Source of the DNA: Janthinobacterium rivuli
Lineage (GTDB): Bacteria > Pseudomonadota > Gammaproteobacteria > Burkholderiales > Burkholderiaceae_D
Direction of reading: 5' to 3'
Length of the DNA stretch: 64,000 bases
Assembly: GCF_029690045.1 (NCBI RefSeq)
Contig: NZ_CP121464.1
Span: forward strand, 868,001 to 932,000
Under the pieces are notes generated by a model. That model was not told the origin of the DNA. It did no database searches and was given only the letters and a program-made list of their open reading frames with translations. Positions 8,694 through 15,680 of the stretch are shown one piece after another. The stretch's first letter is position 1. Every line of letters starts with the position of its first letter. The translations under genes and the position numbers were made by a program.

Positions 8694-9330
8694 CGTTGGC
8701 GGCGATCAGCGCGCCCAGGGCCTGCGCGGCGCCGGGCTGGCTGTCGTGCGCCAGTTCGCGCGCCATCGTGGCCTGATCTTCCTGCGTGCGGTTCTGCCCC
8801 AGCTTCCATTTGCCCGTGATGCGCGTGAGGGGGATTTCGATGCCGACGATGGCTTTCAAGAGTTTTTCGATATAGGCGGCCGGCGCATCGCTCACCCGCC
8901 ATGGCGCGGCCAGCCCTGCTTCATGGCGCGCCGTCAGCCGCTCCACCAATCCCAGCAGCCACGCCGCATCGTCGATGACGCGCAGGGGGCCGTGGGCGTG
9001 CACGACCGCATAATTAAAGGTCGGTACTTCCTTGCCGCTGCGCTGTTTTTCCGCATACCAGGCGGGCGTGATGTAGGCGTGCGGCCCCTGGAAAATCACC
9101 AGTGCTTCATCGTTCCCGCCGGCTGTACGCCACAGCGGGTTGGCGCGCGCCACATGGGCGCGCAGGATGCCGAATGGGGCGTCAGGCGTGGGTGCGGCGA
9201 TCTCGAATGGCAGATGGTCGGCGCACAGGCCATCGACGCCATGGCGCACCAGCGCGCCCAGCGGGTGCGCGGCTATCAGGCCATGCAGCACGTCGAGGCG
9301 CTCTTCGCGAAAGCTGGCTGGCGTGTACAT
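8677..9330 (-). CDS. PaiB-family FMN-binding protein
   Basis: This 217-residue protein of the PaiB/FMN-binding split-barrel family begins MYTPASFREERLDVLHGLIAAHPLG. It carries the family motifs NPLWRTAGG, ALVIFQGPHAYITPAWY and VPTFNYAVVHAHG, and ends with the WKLGQNR signature. In Bacillus PaiB acts as a negative regulator of sporulation and protease genes; most proteobacterial members are uncharacterised and may be flavin enzymes. It follows an OsmC-family gene whose stop codon directly abuts this ATG, so the two form an operon. A MocR regulator is transcribed divergently from that operon. Confidence 0.8.
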   Translation of the reverse strand: MYTPASFREERLDVLHGLIAAHPLGALVRHGVDGLCADHLPFEIAAPTPDAPFGILRAHVARANPLWRTAGGNDEALVIFQGPHAYITPAWYAEKQRSGKEVPTFNYAVVHAHGPLRVIDDAAWLLGLVERLTARHEAGLAAPWRVSDAPAAYIEKLLKAIVGIEIPLTRITGKWKLGQNRTQEDQATMARELAHDSQPGAAQALGALIAANVTPAS

Positions 9331-9792
9331 TTAATTGGCTCCTTCCACGACCACGTCGGCCGTCAGCGAATTGGCGATGTAGCAGCGTTCATGCGCGTCG
9401 TGGTGCAGGGCCGCCAGAGCCTCGGGCGAGGGTGGCGTTCCCGCAAACGCGATGCGCGGACGCAGCACGATGCGCGTCATGGCCAGGCGGCCTGCCGCAT
9501 TTTTCCCCAGGTCGCCGGTGGCGTCGTCGCGGTAGTCGTCGATGACGTAGCCGCGCTGCGCTGCCAGCGACAGGAAGAACAGCATGTGGCAGCTCGACGT
9601 GGCGGCCACCAGCGCTTCTTCCGGATCGATATTTGCCGCCACCGACATGGGCAGCGGCACGGACAGGGGCGACGACGAGGCGGCTACCGTCAAGCCGCCG
9701 TCGAACTGCCATTCATGACCACGGCTGTAGCGCTGGCCGGCGAAATCCTGGCCGTCGCGCTGCCAGGCCACAGTGGCGAAAAACTGATGCAT
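9331..9792 (-). CDS. OsmC-family peroxiredoxin-like protein
   Basis: This 153-residue OsmC/Ohr-fold protein starts at the ATG at 9790-9792, preceded by a GGAG ribosome site; an earlier start at 9825 would add 11 residues. It shows the family segment NIDPEEALVAATSSCHMLFFL, which contains the first catalytic cysteine. The second cysteine position is in HERCYIANSLTADV. OsmC proteins reduce organic hydroperoxides. It is the promoter-proximal gene of the osmC-paiB pair, and its TAA stop is immediately followed by the PaiB start. Confidence 0.85.
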   Translation of the reverse strand: MHQFFATVAWQRDGQDFAGQRYSRGHEWQFDGGLTVAASSSPLSVPLPMSVAANIDPEEALVAATSSCHMLFFLSLAAQRGYVIDDYRDDATGDLGKNAAGRLAMTRIVLRPRIAFAGTPPSPEALAALHHDAHERCYIANSLTADVVVEGAN

Positions 9793-9838
9793 GGGTGCTC
9801 CGCAAGAGTAGAGGGGATGCGCCATCTTAGCGCCAGTC

Positions 9839-9859
9839 TTGGCTATTTAAAACAGCCAA
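9839..9859. promoter_or_regulatory. Inverted repeat, candidate MocR operator
   Basis: A perfect 6-bp inverted repeat (TTGGCT at 9839-9844, AGCCAA at 9854-9859) surrounds an AT-rich 9-bp spacer in the 106-bp region between the osmC start and the divergent MocR gene. MocR regulators usually bind their own divergent promoter region, so this is a good candidate operator. No experimental support. Confidence 0.4.
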
Positions 9860-9869
9860 TAAGTGCTAT

Positions 9870-9889
9870 CTTGAAGCTACCAATTCAAG
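9870..9889. promoter_or_regulatory. Second inverted repeat before MocR gene
   Basis: CTTGAA at 9870-9875 and TTCAAG at 9884-9889 form a perfect 6-bp inverted repeat with an 8-bp spacer, 10 bp before the MocR start. It could be a second regulator site for autorepression, or a short hairpin in the leader. Confidence 0.3.
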
Positions 9890-9898
9890 AAGGCCACC

Positions 9899-11380
9899 AT
9901 GCCAGCTTCCCATCTGCACCAGCTCATCGCCGCCTTGCCGTTGCAGCGCGGCGCCGGCGAGCCGCTGTTTCGCCAGCTGTATGCGGCCATCAAGGCCGCC
10001 ATTCTCGATGGCCGCATGAGTCCCGGCATGCAGCTGCCGCCCACGCGCGACTTTTGCCGCCTGCTGGCCGTGTCGCGCCAGACGGTGCTCAATGCGTATG
10101 CGCTGCTGACGGCCGAAGGCTATCTCGATGGCGCCGTGGGGCGCGGCACCTTCGTCAGTCGCGACGTTCCGCTGCCGGCGCCTGTCCCTGCAACGGCGCC
10201 CGGCCTGCTGCGGCCCCTGTCGGCGCGCGGGCAGGGCGTGGTGGCTACCATGCGCCAGGTGGCATTCCACCGGGGGCCGTTGCGCGCTTTTCGCGTCGGC
10301 ATGCCGCGCATCGACCATTTTCCGTTCGACGTGTGGCACCGCCTGGAAGCGCGGCGCTGGCGCCGGCCCGACCACCATTTCGGCTACAGCGATCCGGCCG
10401 GCTACCTGCCGCTGCGCGAGCTGCTGTGCGTGTATCTGAAAGCGTCGCGCGGCGTCCAGTGCACGCCGCAGCAGATCGTCATCACCTCCGGTTCGCAGCA
10501 GGCGCTGTTTTTGCTGTCGACCATTCTGCTGGCGCCGGGCGACTCTGCCTGGATGGAGTCGCCCGGCTACCGGGGCGCCAGCGGCCCGCTGCGCGCGGCC
10601 GGCGCGCGCGTCTTCCCGGTTCCCGTCGATGCACAGGGGCTGGACGTGGCGTATGGCGTGGCGCACTGTCCGCAGGCGAAGCTGGCGTACGTGACGCCAT
10701 CGCACCAGATGCCGCTGGGCGTGAGCATGAGTTTACCGCGCCGCCTGGCCTTGCTGGCCTGGGCCGCGCACAACAAGGCGTGGTTGGTGGAAGACGATTA
10801 CGACAGTGAGTACCGCTACACGGGCGCGCCGCTGGCCTCGCTGCAAAGCCTGGACCGGGCCGGCTGCGTGGTGTATGTGGGCACCCTGTCGAAGGTGCTG
10901 TTTCCCGGCCTGCGCCTGGGCTATATGGTGGCGCCGCCCGCGCTGGCCGACGCGCTGGTGCAGGCCAAGGCCGTGATGGACCGGCACACGGCCATCGTGC
11001 CGCAGATGGCGCTGGCGGACTTCATCGCCGAGGGCCACTTTGGCCGGCATATCCGCCGCACACGTGACAGCAATGCCGAACGGCGCGACCTGCTGGTGCG
11101 TGGCCTTGCGCGCGAACTCGATGATCAACTGCTGTGCGGCCCGGCCGACAGCGGCCTGGAACTGTGCGCGTATTTTCGCGCCGGCCACGATGAAGAAACG
11201 GTATCGCGCGCGGGCCTGGCGCGCGGCATCGAATTGCGTCCGCTGGGCCACTATGCCGATCCGGCGGCCGGGCCCGAGTGCGCCACGCCGCCCGGGCTGC
11301 TGCTGGGCTTTGCGGCCATTCCCCCGGACGAGATGGCGCACGGCTTGCGGGAATTGGGACGCATCCTGCGCGGCCGATAA
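9899..11380 (+). CDS. MocR-type (GntR-HTH plus aminotransferase-fold) transcriptional regulator
   Basis: This 493-residue regulator combines a GntR winged helix at the N-terminus (about 20-90, GEPLFRQLYAAIKAAILDGR, then LPPTRDFCRLLAVSRQTVL) with a class I aminotransferase-like domain (about 120-490). The latter keeps the PLP-binding lysine in YVGTLSKVLFPGLRLGYM, the WLVEDDYDSEYRY motif and the SGSQQALFLL segment. MocR proteins use PLP, often as an aldimine, to sense effectors and control vitamin B6, GABA or taurine genes. The gene is divergent from osmC-paiB, with two inverted repeats between, so it probably controls that pair. Confidence 0.9.
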   Translation: MPASHLHQLIAALPLQRGAGEPLFRQLYAAIKAAILDGRMSPGMQLPPTRDFCRLLAVSRQTVLNAYALLTAEGYLDGAVGRGTFVSRDVPLPAPVPATAPGLLRPLSARGQGVVATMRQVAFHRGPLRAFRVGMPRIDHFPFDVWHRLEARRWRRPDHHFGYSDPAGYLPLRELLCVYLKASRGVQCTPQQIVITSGSQQALFLLSTILLAPGDSAWMESPGYRGASGPLRAAGARVFPVPVDAQGLDVAYGVAHCPQAKLAYVTPSHQMPLGVSMSLPRRLALLAWAAHNKAWLVEDDYDSEYRYTGAPLASLQSLDRAGCVVYVGTLSKVLFPGLRLGYMVAPPALADALVQAKAVMDRHTAIVPQMALADFIAEGHFGRHIRRTRDSNAERRDLLVRGLARELDDQLLCGPADSGLELCAYFRAGHDEETVSRAGLARGIELRPLGHYADPAAGPECATPPGLLLGFAAIPPDEMAHGLRELGRILRGR

Positions 11381-11418
11381 ACTATACTGGCACTTGCCTG
11401 CACATGAAGAACACGACC

Positions 11419-11982
11419 ATGAATATTACCCGCTGCTCCTGGGCCAACCCGGCCAATCCCCGCTACCTCGACTATCACGACACGGAGTGGGGCGTGCCTT
11501 GCCACGACGAGCGCCGGCTGTTCGAGATGCTGAACCTGGAAGGCGCGCAGGCTGGCCTGAGCTGGGAAACCATCCTGAATAAACGCGACACTTACCGCGC
11601 CGCCTTCGACAACTGGGACGCGGAAAAGATCGCCGCGTACGGCCCGGACAAGGTGGCGCAGCTGCTGGCCGACCCCGGCATCGTGCGCAACCGCCTGAAG
11701 GTGGCGGCCGCCATCACGAACGCGCAAGCCTATTTGCGCCTGCGCGCGCAAGGCCAGACCCTGGACAGCTTCCTGTGGGCGTATGTGGATGGCCAGCCCA
11801 TCGTCAACAGCTGGCAGCCGGGCGCATTTCCTGCCAAGACGGCCCTGTCGGACCAACTGTCGAAAGACTTGCTCAAGCTGGGCTTCAAATTCGTCGGCTC
11901 GACCATCATCTACGCCTACATGCAGGGCATCGGCATGGTCAACGACCACGCGCCCGCCTGCTTTTGCCGCGCGGGGCATTGA
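11419..11982 (+). CDS. tag: DNA-3-methyladenine glycosylase I
   Basis: This 187-residue base-excision repair enzyme removes 3-methyladenine from alkylated DNA. ATG 11419 was preferred to ATG 11404 because family proteins begin near the RCxW motif and GAAGA lies at the right distance. Motifs: RCSWANP, YHDTEWGVP, LEGAQAGLSWETIL with the substrate-contacting glutamate, and FKFVGSTIIYAYMQGIG. The C-terminal NDHAPACFCR holds the His and Cys that, with the N-terminal Cys and His, bind the structural zinc. Its stop overlaps the start of mnmC (TGATG), suggesting co-translation. Confidence 0.93.
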   Translation: MNITRCSWANPANPRYLDYHDTEWGVPCHDERRLFEMLNLEGAQAGLSWETILNKRDTYRAAFDNWDAEKIAAYGPDKVAQLLADPGIVRNRLKVAAAITNAQAYLRLRAQGQTLDSFLWAYVDGQPIVNSWQPGAFPAKTALSDQLSKDLLKLGFKFVGSTIIYAYMQGIGMVNDHAPACFCRAGH

Positions 11983-13613
11983 TGCGCCGCGCGCTGGTCC
12001 TGCTCGATACGGATTTTGACGGTGCCCGCTTGCGCGCCGCCTGCGCGGCGCATGGCGGCCGCCGTCTGCACTACATCGCGCTGGCGCCGCGTCCCGTCGA
12101 CGCGCGCCACTTGCCCGAGCAGTGGCACGCACAGTGGCCGCCTTGCGTGCCGGGCCTGCACCGCATGGTCTCGCACGATGGCCTCGTCACGCTCGACGTG
12201 CTGATCGGCGAGCCCGATGCCTGCCTGGCGCAATTGTCGGCGCGTGTCGATGAAGTGCATCTGGCCTGGGTGCCGGCAGCCACGCTGGTGCTGGCGCGCC
12301 TGATGGTCGATGGCGCCCGCCTGCAGGCCGTGCACCTGGACGAGGCGCAGCGCACGGCGCTGCAAAAGAACGGTTTTGTTTTTGACGAGAGCCGTTTGCG
12401 CGCCGTGTTTTATGCGCGCTCCGGAGAATCCGTGGCTGCCGTCGTACCCGAGCGGCGCGCCATTGTCATCGGCGCTGGCGTGGCCGGCGCGGCCGCCTGC
12501 GAACGGCTGGCCGCGCGCGGCTGGAAGGTGACCTTGATCGAGCGCCACGCGCAGCCGGCCAGCGAAGCGTCGGGCAACCTGGCGGGCATCTTCATGCCGT
12601 TGCTGTCGAAGGACGACAACATCGCCACGCGCCTGACGCGCGCCGCCTATCTGTATTCGCTGCGCCGCTGGAAAGACCTGGGCGGCATCGGCGCGGCCAT
12701 CGAGGGTGCGCAAAGCGGCGTGCTGCACCTGGCGCGCGACGGCGCGCATGCGCAGGTGCAGCGGCAGATCGCCGCCAGTGGCCTGTATCCGCGTGAATTC
12801 GCCCGCTGGCTGGAAGCGCCCGAGGCCACCGCCATGCTGGGCGCGCCGGCGCCCGATGGCGCCTGGTGGTTCGAGCAGGGCGGCTGGGCGCGCCCGTCCT
12901 CCGTCTGCGCGGCCATGCTGAACGCCTGCGGCGCCTTGCTCACGCGGCGCTTTTCCAGCAGCGCCCTGCGCCTGGAGCGCGGCGACCAGGAATGGCTGGT
13001 GCGCGATGCGGACGGCGCCCTGATCGCGGCCGCGCCCAACGTCATCCTGGCGGCGGGCACGGGGGCCATCGATTTTGAACAGGCGGCCGGCCTGCCGCTC
13101 GACGCCGTGCGCGGCCAGGTCACGCACCTGGCCGAAGGCAGCTTGCCGTCGTTGCCGTTCGTCGTCTGCCGCGAAGCCTACATGACGCCGGCGCACCAGG
13201 GCGTCGTCTGCGTGGGCGCCAGCTACGATGCGGATACGGACACCGACTTGCGCCCATCGAGCCAGGAAGACAATATCGCGAAGATCGCCGACATCCTGGG
13301 TGTCGCTCCGTTCGCCGCGCCGCTGGCCGGTCGCACGGGCTTTCGCTGCATGGCGCCGGACCGCTTGCCGCTGGCGGGCGCCTTGCCCGACCCCGGCGCG
13401 CCAGGCCGCTGCGAGCGCCTGCGTGACGTACCGCGCTGGCCCGGCCTGTTTGGCTTGCTCGGTTACGCTTCGCGCGGCCTGATCTGGGCGCCGCTGGCGG
13501 CCGAGCTGCTGGCGTGCCAGCTGGAGGGGGAACCGCTGCCACTGGAGAGTCAATTGGCCGCTGCTTTGGATCCTGCGCGCTTCCTGCTGCGCGAACGCCG
13601 CCGCGCTGGTTGA
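11982..13613 (+). CDS. mnmC: MnmC-type tRNA wobble-uridine FAD oxidoreductase with degenerate methyltransferase half
   Basis: MnmC finishes the mnm5s2U34 modification of tRNA. In the full enzyme an N-terminal SAM methyltransferase and a C-terminal FAD oxidase cooperate. Here the FAD half (about 155-543) is intact, with the Rossmann motif VIGAGVAGAAACERLAARGW, SGNLAGIFMPLLS, GQVTHL and GYASRGLIWAPLAAELL. The N-terminal 150 residues retain traces of the methyltransferase (LHYIALAPRPVDA, VPGLHRMVSHDGLVTLDV). The glycine-rich SAM site and the DGFAPxxNPDMW-type catalytic motif are missing, and the total length of 543 is short against about 660. The oxidase activity probably remains and the methyltransferase is likely lost. 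Confidence 0.85.
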   Translation: MRRALVLLDTDFDGARLRAACAAHGGRRLHYIALAPRPVDARHLPEQWHAQWPPCVPGLHRMVSHDGLVTLDVLIGEPDACLAQLSARVDEVHLAWVPAATLVLARLMVDGARLQAVHLDEAQRTALQKNGFVFDESRLRAVFYARSGESVAAVVPERRAIVIGAGVAGAAACERLAARGWKVTLIERHAQPASEASGNLAGIFMPLLSKDDNIATRLTRAAYLYSLRRWKDLGGIGAAIEGAQSGVLHLARDGAHAQVQRQIAASGLYPREFARWLEAPEATAMLGAPAPDGAWWFEQGGWARPSSVCAAMLNACGALLTRRFSSSALRLERGDQEWLVRDADGALIAAAPNVILAAGTGAIDFEQAAGLPLDAVRGQVTHLAEGSLPSLPFVVCREAYMTPAHQGVVCVGASYDADTDTDLRPSSQEDNIAKIADILGVAPFAAPLAGRTGFRCMAPDRLPLAGALPDPGAPGRCERLRDVPRWPGLFGLLGYASRGLIWAPLAAELLACQLEGEPLPLESQLAAALDPARFLLRERRRAG

Positions 13614-13639
13614 GCGTTGGCGCAGAGCAGGCGAGGGCT

Positions 13640-13703
13640 GGGGTCAGACCCCCAACACAGCTGACGCAAAGCTTGGCGCCAACGCACATGAGGGTCTGAC
13701 CCC
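13640..13703. repeat. Inverted GGGGTCAGACCC repeat pair
   Basis: GGGGTCAGACCC at 13640-13651 and its reverse complement at 13692-13703 flank 40 bp between mnmC and the rhodanese gene. Each arm is itself almost palindromic (GGGTC-A-GACCC). The same 12-mer occurs as a tight hairpin at 24045-24071. It looks like a dispersed REP-type palindrome and could also act as a transcription stop for mnmC. Confidence 0.7.
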
Positions 13704-13737
13704 ATATGCGGACGCTCCGCGCGTAGTCCCTATATAT

Positions 13738-13746
13738 GTTTTTCAG
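13738..13746 (+). promoter_or_regulatory. GTTTTTCAG box upstream of rhodanese-epsC operon
   Basis: The 9-mer GTTTTTCAG occurs about 100 bp before the rhodanese start and again before the encapsulin gene at 15638-15646, in both cases in an AT-rich promoter-like region. A shared operator or promoter element is possible. A single 9-mer match is weak evidence. Confidence 0.25.
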
Positions 13747-13774
13747 CTTTCCAAACTCTTTTTAATTTGTTTTC

Positions 13775-13791
13775 CGAACAACATAAGTTCG
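13775..13791. promoter_or_regulatory. CGAAC/GTTCG inverted repeat before rhodanese gene
   Basis: CGAAC at 13775-13779 and GTTCG at 13787-13791 form a 5-bp inverted repeat with a 7-bp AT-rich spacer, 50 bp before the rhodanese start. It is suitably placed for a dimeric regulator such as the XRE protein of this locus. Speculative. Confidence 0.25.
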
Positions 13792-13841
13792 CTACAGTGG
13801 ACTCGTGCTGGTTTTTGACGACGGAATAAAGAGGTGGAACG

Positions 13842-14339
13842 ATGGCTGCTGCAGAACTGATTTTCGATCCCCGCGCCGCCCACGGCGAGGCGGCCTTTGA
13901 CGAAGTGCTCAATCTCGCGCGCACCCAGGCGCAGGCGCAAGGCTTGCCGTATGCGGGCATCGTCAGCGCGCAGGATGCGTGGCAGCTGGTGCAGGCCGGC
14001 AAAGCCGTGCTGGTCGACGTGCGCACGCATGAAGAACGCACTTTTGTCGGCTACGTGCCCGCCTCGCTGCACGTGGCGTGGGCGACCGGCACGTCCATGA
14101 ACCGCAATCCCCGCTTTACGCGCGAACTGGAAGCAAAGGCGGGCGGCAAGGATGCCGTCGTGGTGCTGCTGTGCCGCAGCGGAAAGCGCTCGGCCGCGGC
14201 TGCCGAAGCGGCCGCCAAGGCTGGTTTCACGCACGTCTTCAATATCGCGCAAGGCTTCGAGGGCGACCTCGACGAACAGCAACAGCGTGGCCACAGCGGT
14301 GGCTGGCGCTGGCATGCGCTGCCTTGGCTGCAAGATTAA
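13842..14339 (+). CDS. Rhodanese-like sulfurtransferase of the encapsulin locus
   Basis: This 165-residue single-domain rhodanese transfers sulfane sulfur through a persulfide on its active-site cysteine. C111 lies in the loop LLCRSGKRSAAAA. The N-terminal part contains GIVSAQDAWQLVQAGKAVLVDVRTHEE, the usual start of the domain, and GYVPASLHVAW. There is no signal peptide, so it is cytoplasmic. A GAGGTGG ribosome site precedes the ATG. It lies 19 bp before the serine acetyltransferase gene and begins the sulfur gene set that leads into the encapsulin shell. Rhodanese genes are a known companion of family 2A encapsulin operons. Confidence 0.88.
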   Translation: MAAAELIFDPRAAHGEAAFDEVLNLARTQAQAQGLPYAGIVSAQDAWQLVQAGKAVLVDVRTHEERTFVGYVPASLHVAWATGTSMNRNPRFTRELEAKAGGKDAVVVLLCRSGKRSAAAAEAAAKAGFTHVFNIAQGFEGDLDEQQQRGHSGGWRWHALPWLQD

Positions 14340-14358
14340 ACCTCTTTCCGGAACCACC

Positions 14359-15345
14359 ATGAACCAGCGAGCCCTTCCCCCGGCCTCCCTTGCCGCGCAG
14401 CCGCAATGGGAACTGCACCAGATCGTCGATGAATTGCGCGCCGTGCGCGAGCAGTGGCGCGAAGGATTGGCCAGCAACCAGGAGTGCGGCGCGCGCGAAT
14501 TCCCGTCGCGCCAGCATTTGCACGACATCATCAAAGCCCTGTGCGCGGCCCTGTTTCCTATGCGCTTGGGTCCCCTCGACCTGCAGCAGGAGAGCGAGGA
14601 TTTCTTTGTCGGCCACACGCTCGACACGACCCTGACGGGCCTGCACGAACAGGTGCGGCGCGAACTCAGTTATCACGCGCGCCAGCATGGCTTGCAGCAG
14701 ACGGTGTCCATCGAACAGCAGGCGCTGGCCATCGTACAGCGCTTCGCCCGCGCGCTGCCGCGCATCCGCGCCCAGCTCGACACGGACGTGGCGGCCGCTT
14801 TCCATGGCGACCCGGCCGCGCACAGCGTCGATGAGGTGCTGCTGTGCTATCCGGGCATCCTGGCCATCATCCATTACCGCCTGGCGCACACCTTGTATGC
14901 ACTCGGTGCGCCGCTGGTGGCGCGCATCATCGCCGAAGTGGCCCATTCGCAGACGGGCATCGACATCCACCCGGGCGCCATCATCGGCAGCAGCTTTTTC
15001 ATCGACCATGGCACGGGCGTGGTGATCGGCGAGACGGCCATCATCGGCGAACGCGTGCGCATCTATCAAGCCGTCACGCTGGGCGCCAAGCGCTTTCCCG
15101 CCGGCTTTGATGGCGTGCTGAAAAAGGGACTGGCGCGCCACCCCATTGTGCAGGACGACGTGGTCATTTACGCGGGCGCGACGATCCTGGGACGGGTGAC
15201 CATCGGCCAGGGCTCCGTCATCGGCGGCAATGTCTGGCTGACCCGCAGCGTGGCGCCCGGCAGCCATGTCACGCAGGCGCATAACCAGCAGGAAGCACCG
15301 GAGTCGCCGGCGCCATCCCAACCCGCTTTTGCCCACCACCCATGA
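14359..15345 (+). CDS. epsC: Serine O-acetyltransferase, EpsC type
   Basis: This 328-residue enzyme transfers an acetyl group from acetyl-CoA to serine, giving O-acetylserine for cysteine synthesis. The N-terminal half (1-190) is helical. The C-terminal half is a left-handed beta helix of hexapeptide repeats: TGIDIHPGAIIGSSFFIDH, GTGVVIGETAIIGERVRI, GATILGRVTIGQGSVIGG. The catalytic histidine is expected in the FIDHGTGVVIG segment. The long N-terminus distinguishes this EpsC/SrpH group from short CysE enzymes. It is the second gene of the rhodanese-EpsC-XRE unit. EpsC/SrpH-type acetyltransferases are typical neighbours of SrpI-like encapsulins. Confidence 0.92.
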   Translation: MNQRALPPASLAAQPQWELHQIVDELRAVREQWREGLASNQECGAREFPSRQHLHDIIKALCAALFPMRLGPLDLQQESEDFFVGHTLDTTLTGLHEQVRRELSYHARQHGLQQTVSIEQQALAIVQRFARALPRIRAQLDTDVAAAFHGDPAAHSVDEVLLCYPGILAIIHYRLAHTLYALGAPLVARIIAEVAHSQTGIDIHPGAIIGSSFFIDHGTGVVIGETAIIGERVRIYQAVTLGAKRFPAGFDGVLKKGLARHPIVQDDVVIYAGATILGRVTIGQGSVIGGNVWLTRSVAPGSHVTQAHNQQEAPESPAPSQPAFAHHP

Positions 15346-15352
15346 GGACAGC

Positions 15353-15577
15353 ATGTTGATCAAACAGTTTGGACTGGCCGTGCGCCAGTTGCGCGAAGGG
15401 CGTGGCTGGTCGCAGGAGCGGCTGGCCGAAGCGGCCGACCTGAACCGCTCGTTCATCGGCGAAATCGAACGGGGCGCCGCCACGCCGTCGCTGCTGACGG
15501 TGGAAAAGCTGGCCATCGCGCTGGGCGTCGGCCTGGCGGGATTGATGGCGCGCTGCGAGCCGGAGTTGGTGGACTAA
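15353..15577 (+). CDS. Small XRE-family regulator
   Basis: This 74-residue protein is almost entirely one Cro/C1-type helix-turn-helix: FGLAVRQLREGRGWSQERLA, then LNRSFIGEIERGAATPSLLT and LAIALGVGL. ATG 15353 is supported by GAGGA at 15344-15348; the frame is open upstream but inside epsC. It lacks any sensor or ligand domain, so it may act as a dimer with constitutive binding or respond to a partner. It starts 7 bp after the epsC stop and 103 bp before the encapsulin gene, so local control of the sulfur nanocompartment is the simplest guess. Confidence 0.85.
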   Translation: MLIKQFGLAVRQLREGRGWSQERLAEAADLNRSFIGEIERGAATPSLLTVEKLAIALGVGLAGLMARCEPELVD

Positions 15578-15602
15578 AGGCCGCTTTGGTGGCGATAGCA
15601 TG

Positions 15603-15646
15603 TTGAGAGAAGAGGGGAGACACCCGATACTTTATTCGTTTTTCAG
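15603..15646 (+). promoter_or_regulatory. Candidate sigma-70 promoter of the encapsulin gene
   Basis: TTGAGA at 15603-15608 and GATACT at 15626-15631 are separated by 17 bp and match sigma-70 boxes at 5/6 and 4/6 positions. They lie about 50 bp before the shell gene. The GTTTTTCAG box shared with the rhodanese upstream region (15638-15646) falls near the expected transcription start. The 103-bp gap therefore probably contains a separate promoter for encapsulin and desulfurase. Confidence 0.4.
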
Positions 15647-15680
15647 ATAAGCATATTCACTTTTCTCATCAGGAGTAGTC

